64,000 nt of DNA, from positions 1 to 64,000 of the forward strand of contig CADAQM010000001.1 in NCBI GenBank assembly GCA_902790135.1. Direction: 5' to 3'. Made by a program: the position numbers and the translations under genes. Of the stretch, positions 47,043 through 55,354 are shown piece by piece. Position 1 is the stretch's first letter. Each line of letters begins with the position of its first letter. Origin of the DNA: an uncultured Coriobacteriaceae bacterium. Lineage in GTDB: Bacteria; Actinomycetota; Coriobacteriia; Coriobacteriales; Atopobiaceae. The notes under the pieces were generated by a model, which was given only the letters and a program-made list of their open reading frames with translations, was not told where the DNA came from and made no database searches.

Positions 47043-47846
47043 ATGAAGAAGCAGGCATCGCTTTTGGCTTGTTTGGCCCTCTGCATCGCCTTGAGCGCAT
47101 GCGGCAGTTCAAAGGAAGCATCGGATCAGCAGGCTCCCTCTGGAAGCAGCTCCACTGAGAGCGGCGCGGCAGAAGCTACGACCGAAGCTCCAGCAGACAG
47201 CGAGGAGTTCTTCTGGGACACACATGAGGCAGACGAGATGCCGTATGCAGGCTCTGACAATTACATCGCAGACGTTGTGATGTCAGAGGATCCCATCCCT
47301 GTCGCAGCTGATGACGACGGCAACTATATCGCAACGATGCAAGCAATCCTGCCCGACCCGCTAGTCATGGACATGGGCAAGAACAACGGCAGCGAATACA
47401 CCGCCGCCAGAACAGTAATCGACAAGTATTACGATGACGATGACCACGAATACCTTGCACTCTCCTACGACTTCGAAGATAACGAGCTGACGCTGGAAGA
47501 GGAGCTCAGCTCCGTGCTGGAATCCCATTACGACATGGAGTGGGACGATTTCTCTGCGGATATCGTCCCAGAGACCTACAAGGTCAGCGGACTGATGAAG
47601 AAGACGGTTAACGGTTCGGAAGTCCTGTATGTATGCGAGCAGTTTGAGGAAGTAGAGACTGGTCCCAACGACGAGCAGATCACGCTATGCGGTGAGCGGT
47701 TTTATGCGGGCATGCCGTTTACCGCTCCGAACGGGAAGACGGTGCGCGTGTGGGTGGAAGTAAGCAATGCACGGCTGAACCCGGAGGACCTCGCGAATGA
47801 TGGGATTCTCGACCTCGTCTTCGGGACATTCGAGGCATCCAAATAG
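47043..47846 (+). CDS. lipoprotein of unknown function
   Basis: 267 residues with a classical lipoprotein signal: MKKQASLLACLALCIALSAC, the lipobox cysteine being residue 20. A Ser/Glu/Ala/Thr-rich linker (to ~55) and an acidic beta-rich domain follow. GGGAGG lies seven nt before the ATG at 47043; an ATG 6 nt upstream is too close. Likely anchored on the outer face of the membrane. No family recognised. Confidence 0.7.
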   Translation: MKKQASLLACLALCIALSACGSSKEASDQQAPSGSSSTESGAAEATTEAPADSEEFFWDTHEADEMPYAGSDNYIADVVMSEDPIPVAADDDGNYIATMQAILPDPLVMDMGKNNGSEYTAARTVIDKYYDDDDHEYLALSYDFEDNELTLEEELSSVLESHYDMEWDDFSADIVPETYKVSGLMKKTVNGSEVLYVCEQFEEVETGPNDEQITLCGERFYAGMPFTAPNGKTVRVWVEVSNARLNPEDLANDGILDLVFGTFEASK

Positions 47847-47858
47847 CCAATTGTCGTA

Positions 47859-47889
47859 GGCCGCACCAGTTCTTGCTTTTGGTGCGGCC
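47859..47889 (+). terminator. hairpin after the lipoprotein gene
   Basis: GGCCGCACCA and TGGTGCGGCC form a perfect 10-bp stem with an 11-nt T-rich loop, 12 nt after the stop. The downstream side is not a clean T-run. Confidence 0.6.
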
Positions 47890-47951
47890 ACGATTATGAC
47901 GCAACGCCTGCAGTCTTTATCCTCCTCTCAAAAACAGGAGAAGCTACCGAT

Positions 47952-48416
47952 ATGCTGGCCTACCTGATACTCACCGCCGTCATCGAGCTCATCCTCGTAA
48001 TGACGTTCAGGGACAAGCTCAATGCCCGCAAAGAGGACCCCAACGCGCTCTCATACACCGCCTGTAAGGACTACGACGAGACGCTCGGATATTGTCCCGG
48101 TATGAGCTACTACGACGAGAAGCACGGGCGATACGTGACCTCGTATCGTTATAAATGGGAGTACCTGGGAAAGAAGCACAAGGTCATGTTCACTGACGAT
48201 CCCAACAACCAGTGGGAACACTACCTCGCGACCTTCCCTGAGGAAATCACTATCACCATTAACAGAAACACGGGCAAGCTCTATCGGGATAAGGGCGAGA
48301 GAGCCGTAACCCGTAAGTACCTTCTGACACTTCTCGCGTCGTTTGTCATAGCCGCCTTCATCATGTTCGCCCTAGCGGCGCCCGTCTTGATCGCATCCCT
48401 CTTCGTTCAAAACTGA
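47952..48416 (+). CDS. small membrane protein with two transmembrane segments
   Basis: 154 residues: a membrane segment at the N-terminus (MLAYLILTAVIELILVMTF), a hydrophilic domain (~20-120) with aromatic-rich strands (SYRYKWEYLGKKHKVMF) reminiscent of DUF3592 proteins, and a second membrane segment (~125-150). AGGAGAAG lies upstream. Function unknown. Confidence 0.6.
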   Translation: MLAYLILTAVIELILVMTFRDKLNARKEDPNALSYTACKDYDETLGYCPGMSYYDEKHGRYVTSYRYKWEYLGKKHKVMFTDDPNNQWEHYLATFPEEITITINRNTGKLYRDKGERAVTRKYLLTLLASFVIAAFIMFALAAPVLIASLFVQN

Positions 48417-48541
48417 TTGAAACCATTTGGCTGAAGGCATCTGTCTCCGGGCACACGTGGACGGTAGTATTGGTCTATGCAGGTTGATGGTTATGAACCC
48501 GTCGCCTTACTCTCCGCACCCAACGAGTAGATGACTTCAGA

Positions 48542-49156
48542 ATGGACGGTCGCATGAACACGCAAGACTTCAGGTGGACCAGAGAGCCCGCAGACTGCCT
48601 TATCGAGCCTGGACGAATCGAGATCACGACCGCGCCACATACCGACCTGTGGCAGCGGACGTACTATCACTTCCGCAACGACAACGCCCCCGTGCTCCAG
48701 ATGGGAACCGACGAAAAGTTCTTCTCGTTTGTCGTGAAGACCGATTTCACCGAGAGCCATCATCGCTTTGACCAGTGCGGCATCGTCATGTACCTTGACT
48801 CGGAGAACTGGCTCAAGGGCTCGGTCGAGTACGAGAACGAGCAGTTCCAGCATCTTGGCTCCGTCGTCACCAACCATGGCTACTCCGATTGGGCGACCAC
48901 GGCCATCCCCGCAGACGTCAAGGTGATGTGGTATCGCTTCAGTCGTCGGGAGGACGATTATTGCATCGAGTGCTCGATTGACGGAGAGAGCTTCTCCCAG
49001 ATGCGCGTCTGCCATATGTGGGAAGGTGCGGGCACGATTCGCTTTGGCATCTATGCCTGCAGCCCTGAGGACTCGAGCTTCAAGGCAGTTTTCACCGACA
49101 TGGACGTGACCGAGTGCGCCTGGAAGGCGCATGACGGCCAGCAGCCCGACGAATGA
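48542..49156 (+). CDS. DUF1349 concanavalin-like domain protein
   Basis: 204 residues matching DUF1349 (often labelled regulation of enolase 1), a jelly-roll fold. Typical pieces are FFSFVVKTDFTESHHRFDQCGIVMYLDSENWLKGSVEYE and, near the end, IRFGIYACSPEDSSFKAVFTDM. No signal peptide. The ATG at 48542 has a poor ribosome binding site; an in-frame ATG at 48554 is possible. The biochemical role of the family is not established. Confidence 0.8.
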   Translation: MDGRMNTQDFRWTREPADCLIEPGRIEITTAPHTDLWQRTYYHFRNDNAPVLQMGTDEKFFSFVVKTDFTESHHRFDQCGIVMYLDSENWLKGSVEYENEQFQHLGSVVTNHGYSDWATTAIPADVKVMWYRFSRREDDYCIECSIDGESFSQMRVCHMWEGAGTIRFGIYACSPEDSSFKAVFTDMDVTECAWKAHDGQQPDE

Positions 49157-49178
49157 TTGAACAATACAAGGAGCAAAG

Positions 49179-50324
49179 GTGAGCGACAACACGACAGTAT
49201 CCCAGGCACGGGAGTCAAGCCGTGACGCCGTCATCATCAGGACCAGCATCATCGGAATCGCCGCAAACGTTCTTTTGGCGGCGTTCAAGGCAGCCGTCGG
49301 GCTTCTTTCCAATTCCATCGCAGTCATTCTGGATGCGGTAAACAACCTCTCCGACGCCCTCTCGTCGATCATCACGATTGTCGGCACAAAGCTTGCCGGC
49401 AAGCTGCCTGACAAGAAGCATCCACTGGGCTGTGGACGCATAGAGTATCTGAGCGCCATGGTCGTGTCCGGCATCGTGCTCTATGCGGGCATTACTTCTG
49501 TGGTGGAGTCCATCAAGAAAATCTTCCATCCGGAGAAGCCCGAGTACACCCCGATCTCGCTGATGATCATCGGGGTGGCCGTGCTAGTCAAGATCGTGCT
49601 CGGTCGCTATGTCAAGGCACGGGGCGAGAAGGTGCATTCGGGCTCTTTGGTCGCCTCTGGCTCGGACGCCCTCTTTGACGCAATCCTCTCCGCATCGGTC
49701 TTGGCATGTGCCGTTATCTTCATGCTCACCGGCATATCTCTCGAAGCCTTCGTTGGCGCAGCCATCTCCGTCATCATCATCAAGTCTGGCGTGGAGATGA
49801 TGATCGAGACCCTTGACGAGATTCTGGGAGTCCGTGCAGACAGCGATCAGACCAATCAGATCAAGCGCCTCCTGTCTGAGGAAGAGCCCGTGCGCGGCGC
49901 GTACGACCTCGTGCTGTACAACTACGGCCCCGACAAGAACCTCGGGTCGGTGCACATCGAGCTTCCCGACACCATGACGGTGAAGGAGGTCGACCGCCTC
50001 ACGCGCCAGCTCGAGAAGAAGGTGTACCGCGAGACCGGCGTCTTTTTGACGGGCATCAGCCTCTACTCATTCAATACCAGCAATGACGAGGCCGCGAGAA
50101 TCCAAAGCGACGTGCGCAAGAGGGTGCTTGCCCACGACTGGGCAGTTCAGGTGCATGGCTTCTATCTTGACGGCAGCACGATGGAGATGACCTTCGACGT
50201 TGTGATGAGCTTTGACATCAGGCCTGACGAGGGCCTCAGGATCCTCTATGAGGAGATAGGCAATGCCTATCCCGACTACAAGCTCTACATCGAGCCAGAC
50301 GTTGACGTCTCGACATCCGAGTAG
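49179..50324 (+). CDS. cation diffusion facilitator family transporter
   Basis: A CDF metal/proton antiporter of 381 residues with six membrane segments in the first ~220 residues and a cytosolic C-terminal domain. The metal site residues are visible in NNLSDALSSIITI (segment II) and SGSDALFDAILS (segment V), and the HPLGCGRIEYLSAM loop is characteristic. Probable efflux of Zn, Mn or Fe. A second ~90-residue CDF-like domain extends the C-terminus. The GTG start follows AAGGAG. Confidence 0.9.
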   Translation: MSDNTTVSQARESSRDAVIIRTSIIGIAANVLLAAFKAAVGLLSNSIAVILDAVNNLSDALSSIITIVGTKLAGKLPDKKHPLGCGRIEYLSAMVVSGIVLYAGITSVVESIKKIFHPEKPEYTPISLMIIGVAVLVKIVLGRYVKARGEKVHSGSLVASGSDALFDAILSASVLACAVIFMLTGISLEAFVGAAISVIIIKSGVEMMIETLDEILGVRADSDQTNQIKRLLSEEEPVRGAYDLVLYNYGPDKNLGSVHIELPDTMTVKEVDRLTRQLEKKVYRETGVFLTGISLYSFNTSNDEAARIQSDVRKRVLAHDWAVQVHGFYLDGSTMEMTFDVVMSFDIRPDEGLRILYEEIGNAYPDYKLYIEPDVDVSTSE

Positions 50325-50329
50325 CCAAC

Positions 50330-50734
50330 ATGACGATAGACGAGCTGCTGCAGACGCCCTATTGGGTCATCGACATCCTGCCAAAGCAGGTCCCGGCATC
50401 AAGCCCCGGACAGTACTTTGCCGTAGAGAGATACTTTCTCAAGGGCCAGCGTCTGGCCGACATCAAGCAGCGGCACATCAACATGGTACTCAAGCTCAAC
50501 TGCTACAGAGATCTCTCGATCGACGAGGAGCCTGAGACGAACCCCTCCCCCGAGCGGATTGCCGAGGAGATGCTCCAGCGCTACCTCTGCCTCTTGGTGG
50601 ACGACGCCATGATCGTATCCGAGCCTGACGACGTGACCATGACCGTCTTCAACCCCAACCGGGAGCTCCTGGAACTCATAGAGGCCCTCGCATCGGGCGA
50701 GGGCCTCTATGTCTGGCAACCTCCACAGCAATGA
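50330..50734 (+). CDS. uncharacterised protein downstream of the CDF transporter
   Basis: 134 residues, soluble and acidic: MTIDELLQTPYWVIDILPKQV opens it and EALASGEGLYVWQPP closes it. It starts 5 bp after the CDF stop and is presumably co-transcribed and translationally coupled. Small proteins of this appearance occur in fermentative bacteria, but I do not recognise a named family. Its 3' end contains a perfect 15-bp hairpin. Confidence 0.7.
   Translation: MTIDELLQTPYWVIDILPKQVPASSPGQYFAVERYFLKGQRLADIKQRHINMVLKLNCYRDLSIDEEPETNPSPERIAEEMLQRYLCLLVDDAMIVSEPDDVTMTVFNPNRELLELIEALASGEGLYVWQPPQQ
50677..50711 (+). terminator. perfect 15-bp hairpin inside the 3' end of a coding region
   Basis: CATAGAGGCCCTCGC and GCGAGGGCCTCTATG pair without mismatch across a 5-nt loop, ending 23 nt before the stop codon end. 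No T-run follows. It may act as a weak terminator or 3'-end stabiliser overlapping the gene. Confidence 0.5.
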
Positions 50735-50821
50735 GAGGCTGTTGATGGTCCCGCTGGGGCGACCGTTGGGGACGGGACCGACCCTAAGCTCATGCAAGCT
50801 CGGGCATGAACGGCACGTCCT

Positions 50822-51787
50822 CTACAGGTCGCATGCCGCCGTGTAGCCGTAGGCGCTCACAGCCGTCTCTGCCGCATCCACGATGGCGTTCTCGAGCGCG
50901 GCGGTGGCGAGCATGCCCACCATGTCAACCTGCGCCTCGACCTCTCCCGTAGCCAGCACAAAGATGCTGTCACCATCGTTGGTGGTGTGCGTGGGGCGAA
51001 TCGCATGTGCATAGGCATCCGCAGACATCTGCGCGACCTTGGTGGCCTGTGCCTTGTCCAGTTTGGCGTTGGTCACGATGCAGGAGATGGTCGTGTTGGT
51101 GCGCAGGGGCATCTCGGCGGCAGCCTCGGCGAAGGCCTCCTGCACGGAGATGATCGAGGACCCGTCGGCGGAGATTACACCGGCGACTGGATGTCCCGTA
51201 GCGGGATCCACCACGTTGCCCACCGCGTTGACGGCCGTCACGGCTCCGCATACCAAATCTCCCGCCTGCATGACACGCTCGCCGAAACCGGTCTTCATGG
51301 AGCGCGCAGGTCCGGCAACCTTGCCCACCGTGCAGCCTGCGCCTGCACCAACGTTGCCTCGCGGAAGGGGCTCATCCGCATGCTCGAAGGCGTCAGTCAC
51401 GGCTGCGGCACCCATGGCTGCGTCAGGACGCACCGTGGCGCTGCCGCAGGCGAGGTCAAAGAGACAGGCGCCGCTCACGATGGGAACCTTTGCGACCATC
51501 ACGTCGAGGCCAATGCCGCGGCGCTCGAGCTCCTCGGCAACGCCCGTCGAGGCAGCGAGGCCAAAGGCGCTGCCACCGCTCAGCACGATGGCGTGCACCT
51601 CCTGCACGGTCTCCTCGGGCCGGAGCAGGTCGGTCTCGCGCGTGGCCGGCGCGCCGCCACGAACGTCCACGGCACCCGTCGCTCCAGCAGGACAGACGAT
51701 TACCGTGCAACCCGTAGCCGCCTCGGCGTCGGTTGCATGGCCGGCAAAGATACCAGGAATCTGACGAATGCTTTCGATCTTAGGCAT
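50822..51787 (-). CDS. P1-family (DmpA/NylC-like) Ntn hydrolase/aminopeptidase
   Basis: 321 residues of the P1/S58 family, which includes L-aminopeptidase D-esterase DmpA and nylon oligomer hydrolase NylC. They self-cleave to expose an N-terminal nucleophile. The expected site is N231-T232 in RTNTTISCIVTNA, a threonine as in NylC rather than the serine of DmpA. LSGGSAFGLAASTGV is a family signature. Substrate unknown. It overlaps maf by 8 bp. Confidence 0.88.
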   Translation of the reverse strand: MPKIESIRQIPGIFAGHATDAEAATGCTVIVCPAGATGAVDVRGGAPATRETDLLRPEETVQEVHAIVLSGGSAFGLAASTGVAEELERRGIGLDVMVAKVPIVSGACLFDLACGSATVRPDAAMGAAAVTDAFEHADEPLPRGNVGAGAGCTVGKVAGPARSMKTGFGERVMQAGDLVCGAVTAVNAVGNVVDPATGHPVAGVISADGSSIISVQEAFAEAAAEMPLRTNTTISCIVTNAKLDKAQATKVAQMSADAYAHAIRPTHTTNDGDSIFVLATGEVEAQVDMVGMLATAALENAIVDAAETAVSAYGYTAACDL

Positions 51788-52409
51788 GAGCCACCTCCAA
51801 GAGCTTTTCCACTATGTCTTGCTCGCCTTCTCTTGCAGAAAGGAGCGCCATCTCGCGTACCACGCGACAGACGGGAAGTCCCACTACGTTGGGGTAGTCT
51901 CCCCGAATTCCCGAGACCAGAAGACGACCGGTCCCCTGTATGGCATAGGCGCCCGCTTTGTCCGCGCACTCGCCACTGCGCACGTATGCTGCGATCTGCG
52001 CCTCCGTGAGCTCGTGGAAGCTGACGTTGGTCGTCTCCACAAAGGACGCCTCTCGCGTGTCGGAGCCGCTGCCGCCCCCATAGAGCAGGCTCACGCCGGT
52101 GGAGACATGATGGGTCTTGCCTGAGAGCTCGCGCAGCATGTGGCGCGCATCCTCGTCGTCTGCAGGCTTTCCGAGGGCCTCCTCCCCCATCCAAACGATG
52201 GTGTCGGCCGCGAGCAGGAAGCCATCAGGCCCGAACCCGTGGACCTTAAGCACATGCCATGCCTTCTCGTGGGCAAGGCGCTGCACCAGGTCGCGAGGAT
52301 GCTCGCCCTCAAGACGCGTCTCGTCGATGTCTGCGGGCACAATCTCGAGCTCAAAGCCGAGCTCCTCGAGCAATTCGCGCCTTCTCGGTGATGCCGAGGC
52401 AAGTATCAT
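51780..52409 (-). CDS. maf: Maf-family nucleotide pyrophosphatase
   Basis: Hydrolyses non-canonical or modified nucleoside triphosphates (dTTP/UTP or m7GTP subfamilies). The 209-residue protein begins MILASASPRRRELLEELG and has LAADTIVWM and the AYAIQGTGRLLVSGIRGDYPNVVGLP signature. The ATG at 52409 is preceded by GGATGGAGG. The frame stays open upstream but without a better start. Coupled to the hydrolase gene by an 8-bp overlap. Confidence 0.94.
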   Translation of the reverse strand: MILASASPRRRELLEELGFELEIVPADIDETRLEGEHPRDLVQRLAHEKAWHVLKVHGFGPDGFLLAADTIVWMGEEALGKPADDEDARHMLRELSGKTHHVSTGVSLLYGGGSGSDTREASFVETTNVSFHELTEAQIAAYVRSGECADKAGAYAIQGTGRLLVSGIRGDYPNVVGLPVCRVVREMALLSAREGEQDIVEKLLEVAHA

Positions 52410-52475
52410 GTGCCTCCATCCCCTTTCTCCTGAGCCTGCTGAGGCAGGCCACACGTGCCAATACCTTTCCTGACA

Positions 52476-52796
52476 TCACGCGCCAATGACTCGGTCGTCG
52501 ACGTAATACCTAAACGGGTCCTCGGTGTCGAACTGAATCATGAACCTATCTCCCACGTGAATGCCAGCGTATCTATAGCTTGATACGACCGCCACTCCGT
52601 CGTATCTGCCCCCGTCTGCGAAATACACAAACCTTAGATAACAGTCACGATTGGTATAGCCCTTCTCGGTCACGCGTGCCAAGGACCTGCCTACGTAGGT
52701 CTGCGCCTTTATCCTTTGATCGTGAAAATGGAGAGCGCAGAGGATGATCGCAAGGACCAGGCCTATCGCGTATCCAAACACGGATCCCATACGCAC
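52476..52796 (-). CDS. small single-anchor membrane protein
   Basis: 106 residues: an N-terminal membrane segment (VFGYAIGLVLAIILCALHF) and a soluble beta-rich domain of about 75 residues (YLRFVYFADGGRYDGVAVVSSYRYAGIHVGDRFMIQF) that resembles the DUF3592 type. There is no obvious strong ribosome binding site. Function unknown. Confidence 0.55.
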   Translation of the reverse strand: MRMGSVFGYAIGLVLAIILCALHFHDQRIKAQTYVGRSLARVTEKGYTNRDCYLRFVYFADGGRYDGVAVVSSYRYAGIHVGDRFMIQFDTEDPFRYYVDDRVIGA

Positions 52797-52817
52797 GCCT
52801 CATGTCTTCGATAGCAA

Positions 52818-52849
52818 GCGCGGCCTGGTGCCAAGCAGCCAGACCGCGC
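52818..52849 (-). terminator. hairpin downstream of the glycosyltransferase gene
   Basis: GCGCGGTCTGG and CCAGGCCGCGC (minus strand) pair over 11 positions, one of them G-T-like or mismatched, with a 10-nt loop, 30 nt after the stop. The tail TTGCTATC is only weakly T-rich. Confidence 0.5.
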
Positions 52850-52878
52850 ATGGTTCCACGGGTTGTCGCCACGAACCG

Positions 52879-53913
52879 CTAGTTGAACTTGACCAGCTTC
52901 TGGGCGACGTGATAGATGCCGATGGTGGTCTTCTTGCCCCACTCGCCCGGCAGGTTGGTGGCAAGTCCCATCACGCCCATGCGCGCGCGTCGATACATAC
53001 GCTGGTCGAACTGCTTGAGGTCCTCCCAGAGCTGCTCGAGATTGGGCATGGCGTCGGGCTCCTCGCTCATCTTGGAGAAGATGGAGCTTACGGCCATCAT
53101 GAGGGTGAAGTAGTCCATCATGTAGCTGCGGAGCTTGGCCTCCTCGACATCCTCGTAGAGGTGGTAGGCCTTCATCATGATGCGCGTGACGCGCAGCTGC
53201 TGGTCGATGCGGCTGATCATGACCGCCTCGTTGACGGACTGGTCGTCGCGACCGATGAAGTAGCGGTAGAGGTCGACGTCGAGGTAGTAGATGGTCTTGC
53301 AGCGCGGAAGGGGCACGTAGGCGTAGATGTTGTCCACATAGAAGGTGTGCGCGGGCATCGGAACGCCGCCATCGCGCAGGACGTCGGTGCGGTAGCACAG
53401 CGAATGCATGAGAAGGTTCTGGGTCATGTTGAAATGACCGATCTTCGACCAGGTGAAGATCTTGCCGCGCGGAAGCACGCCATGGTAGTCGATGATCGTC
53501 TGCTTCGCGTCCTCGACATGCTCATAGACGTAGTTGCTGATGACGAGGTCGACGCGCGTCTCGAACTCGATGAAGTGGCGCAGCTTGGCGAGCAGGAGCG
53601 TCAGCGCCTCGGCATCCAGCCAGTCATCTGAGTCGACGACCTTGAAGTAGGTGCCCTCGGCGTTCTCAAGTGCCTTGAGAACGGCCATGCCATGGCCGCC
53701 GTTCTCCTGGTGAACCGCCTTGACGATGGTGGGATACTCCTGCTCCCACTGCTTGCCCTTCTCAAGGGTGTTGTCCTTGGTCGAACCATCATCCACGACC
53801 ACGATCTGCACGTCCTGGGCGTAGCCCGTTCCCTGCAGGATCGAGGAGATGCAATGGTCCATGTACTCTGCCGAGTTGTAGCAGGGTATGCCAAAGGTGA
53901 TGGTCTTCTGCAT
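52879..53913 (-). CDS. family 2 glycosyltransferase, probable galactofuranosyl or wall-glycan transferase
   Basis: 344 residues with a GT-A fold: TFGIPCYNSAEYMDHCISSIL, VVVDDGSTKDNT, and the DxD-like VDSDDW at about 92-97. It has no membrane segment; the C-terminal ~120 residues are helical and basic. AAGGACGG precedes the ATG. It lies 43 bp downstream of glf on the same strand, so use of UDP-galactofuranose is a fair inference; the acceptor is unknown. Confidence 0.88.
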   Translation of the reverse strand: MQKTITFGIPCYNSAEYMDHCISSILQGTGYAQDVQIVVVDDGSTKDNTLEKGKQWEQEYPTIVKAVHQENGGHGMAVLKALENAEGTYFKVVDSDDWLDAEALTLLLAKLRHFIEFETRVDLVISNYVYEHVEDAKQTIIDYHGVLPRGKIFTWSKIGHFNMTQNLLMHSLCYRTDVLRDGGVPMPAHTFYVDNIYAYVPLPRCKTIYYLDVDLYRYFIGRDDQSVNEAVMISRIDQQLRVTRIMMKAYHLYEDVEEAKLRSYMMDYFTLMMAVSSIFSKMSEEPDAMPNLEQLWEDLKQFDQRMYRRARMGVMGLATNLPGEWGKKTTIGIYHVAQKLVKFN

Positions 53914-53956
53914 GAAAGCCGTCCTTAGGTAAGTAACTCCAATAGCTGACTGATGA

Positions 53957-55159
53957 CTATCCGTTGCTGCTGATGATCTCGTCGGAGAGGTCGAGCGCCG
54001 AAGCGACCACGCCGTCCATGTCGTAGTAGCGGTACTCTGCGAGACGACCGACGCAGTGGAAGTTGAGGATGCCGTCGACCCTCTCGCGATAGCGCTGATA
54101 GAGCGCCTGGGTCTCATCCTCGAGAATCGCGTAGTAAGGCGTCTGGCCGCTCTCGGGCTCGTAGGCCTTGCTGTACTCGCGCATGATGGTGGTGACGCCG
54201 GGAAGCTCCTGGCCCGTCATCAGCTTGAACTCGGTGATGCGGGTGAAGTCCTCGGTGGTGGTGTAGTTGACCGTGGCTACCGGCTGGAACTGGTCCTGCT
54301 GCAGGGTCTCAAACTGCATGTCGAGCGTGCGGTACGGCAGAGCGCCCAAGTCGAGGTCGAAGAGCTCGTCGAGCTGGCCCGTGTAGATGACCTCGCCACC
54401 ATAGGGATGGTCGCAGACGTAGATGAGGTCGCCCTTGATCTGGAGCACGTCACGCACGTCGGTGCCCAAGAAGACATCGATGAGGTCGTGGTCGAGAAGG
54501 CGCTCGAAGAGCTTGGTATACCCCTCGGCCGGCATGCCCTGATGGGGCGCCGTCGGGAAGTAGCGGTCGTCGTCGCCCACGAAGACGGGAACGCGGCCTG
54601 TGATGGAGGGGTCGATCTGGTCGGGGGTCTTTCCCCACTGCTTCATGGTGTAGTAGAGGAAGACGTTCTCGTAGACGTAATCGGCAACCTCGGTGAGGTC
54701 GGGGTCGTTCTTCTTGCGCAGCTCCATGATGGGAACCTTCTTGTTCTCACCAAAGGTAGCCACCAGCTTCTGGTAGAGATACTCACCGCGCTCCTCGCCA
54801 AAGGCCATCTTGAGGGACTTGTGGTTGAAGGGCACCGGCATGAGCTCGCCGTGGATGTTGGCGAGGACCTTGTGCTCGTAGGGCAGCCACTCGGTGAAGC
54901 GCGAGAGGAACTGGTGCACGCGGTCGTTGGTGGTGTGATAGATGTGCGGCCCATATTGATGAACGAGCACACCCGCCTCGTCATAGCAGTCGTACGCGTT
55001 GCCGGCAATGTGGTTGCGACGCTCGATGACCGCCACCTTGGTGCCACACGCCTCGGCCAGCATGCGGGCGCACACCGCCCCTGCGAAACCCGCTCCCACA
55101 ACGATCGCGTCGTAGCTCTCTGCCCCGAAGCTTGCCGGTAGACCCTTAGTGATGCTCAT
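53957..55159 (-). CDS. glf: UDP-galactopyranose mutase
   Basis: Flavoenzyme that interconverts UDP-galactopyranose and UDP-galactofuranose. The 400-residue protein starts with a Rossmann motif (YDAIVVGAGFAGAVCARMLAE), followed by ERRNHIAGNAYDCYDEAGVLVHQYGPHIYHTTN, and later PVATVNYTT and ITEFKLMTGQ. The ATG at 55159 is preceded by AAAGGACG. It provides the donor for galactofuranose in a surface glycan. Confidence 0.96.
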   Translation of the reverse strand: MSITKGLPASFGAESYDAIVVGAGFAGAVCARMLAEACGTKVAVIERRNHIAGNAYDCYDEAGVLVHQYGPHIYHTTNDRVHQFLSRFTEWLPYEHKVLANIHGELMPVPFNHKSLKMAFGEERGEYLYQKLVATFGENKKVPIMELRKKNDPDLTEVADYVYENVFLYYTMKQWGKTPDQIDPSITGRVPVFVGDDDRYFPTAPHQGMPAEGYTKLFERLLDHDLIDVFLGTDVRDVLQIKGDLIYVCDHPYGGEVIYTGQLDELFDLDLGALPYRTLDMQFETLQQDQFQPVATVNYTTTEDFTRITEFKLMTGQELPGVTTIMREYSKAYEPESGQTPYYAILEDETQALYQRYRERVDGILNFHCVGRLAEYRYYDMDGVVASALDLSDEIISSNG

Positions 55160-55269
55160 GAACGTCCTTTCGACGGATGTAGAGCCCGAACTACAGCCGA
55201 TACATAAAATAATCGAGTTGTGCGCTCTGCGCACTGCTCGATGTTGCGCATGATTCTATCATTGCGCTC

Positions 55270-55275
55270 TATAAT
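55270..55275 (+). promoter_or_regulatory. -10 element upstream of pta
   Basis: A perfect TATAAT about 80 nt before the pta start. TTGCGC lies 20 nt upstream, too far for a good -35. An imperfect dyad (ATGAT-TCT-ATCAT, 55250-55262) immediately precedes it and could be an operator. Confidence 0.5.
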
Positions 55276-55354
55276 GGGACAGATGGGCAACTAAATGCCC
55301 AACTTACGCATATGTCACAGGGCCTATGTACTACCCAGCAAGAATGGAGACAAC

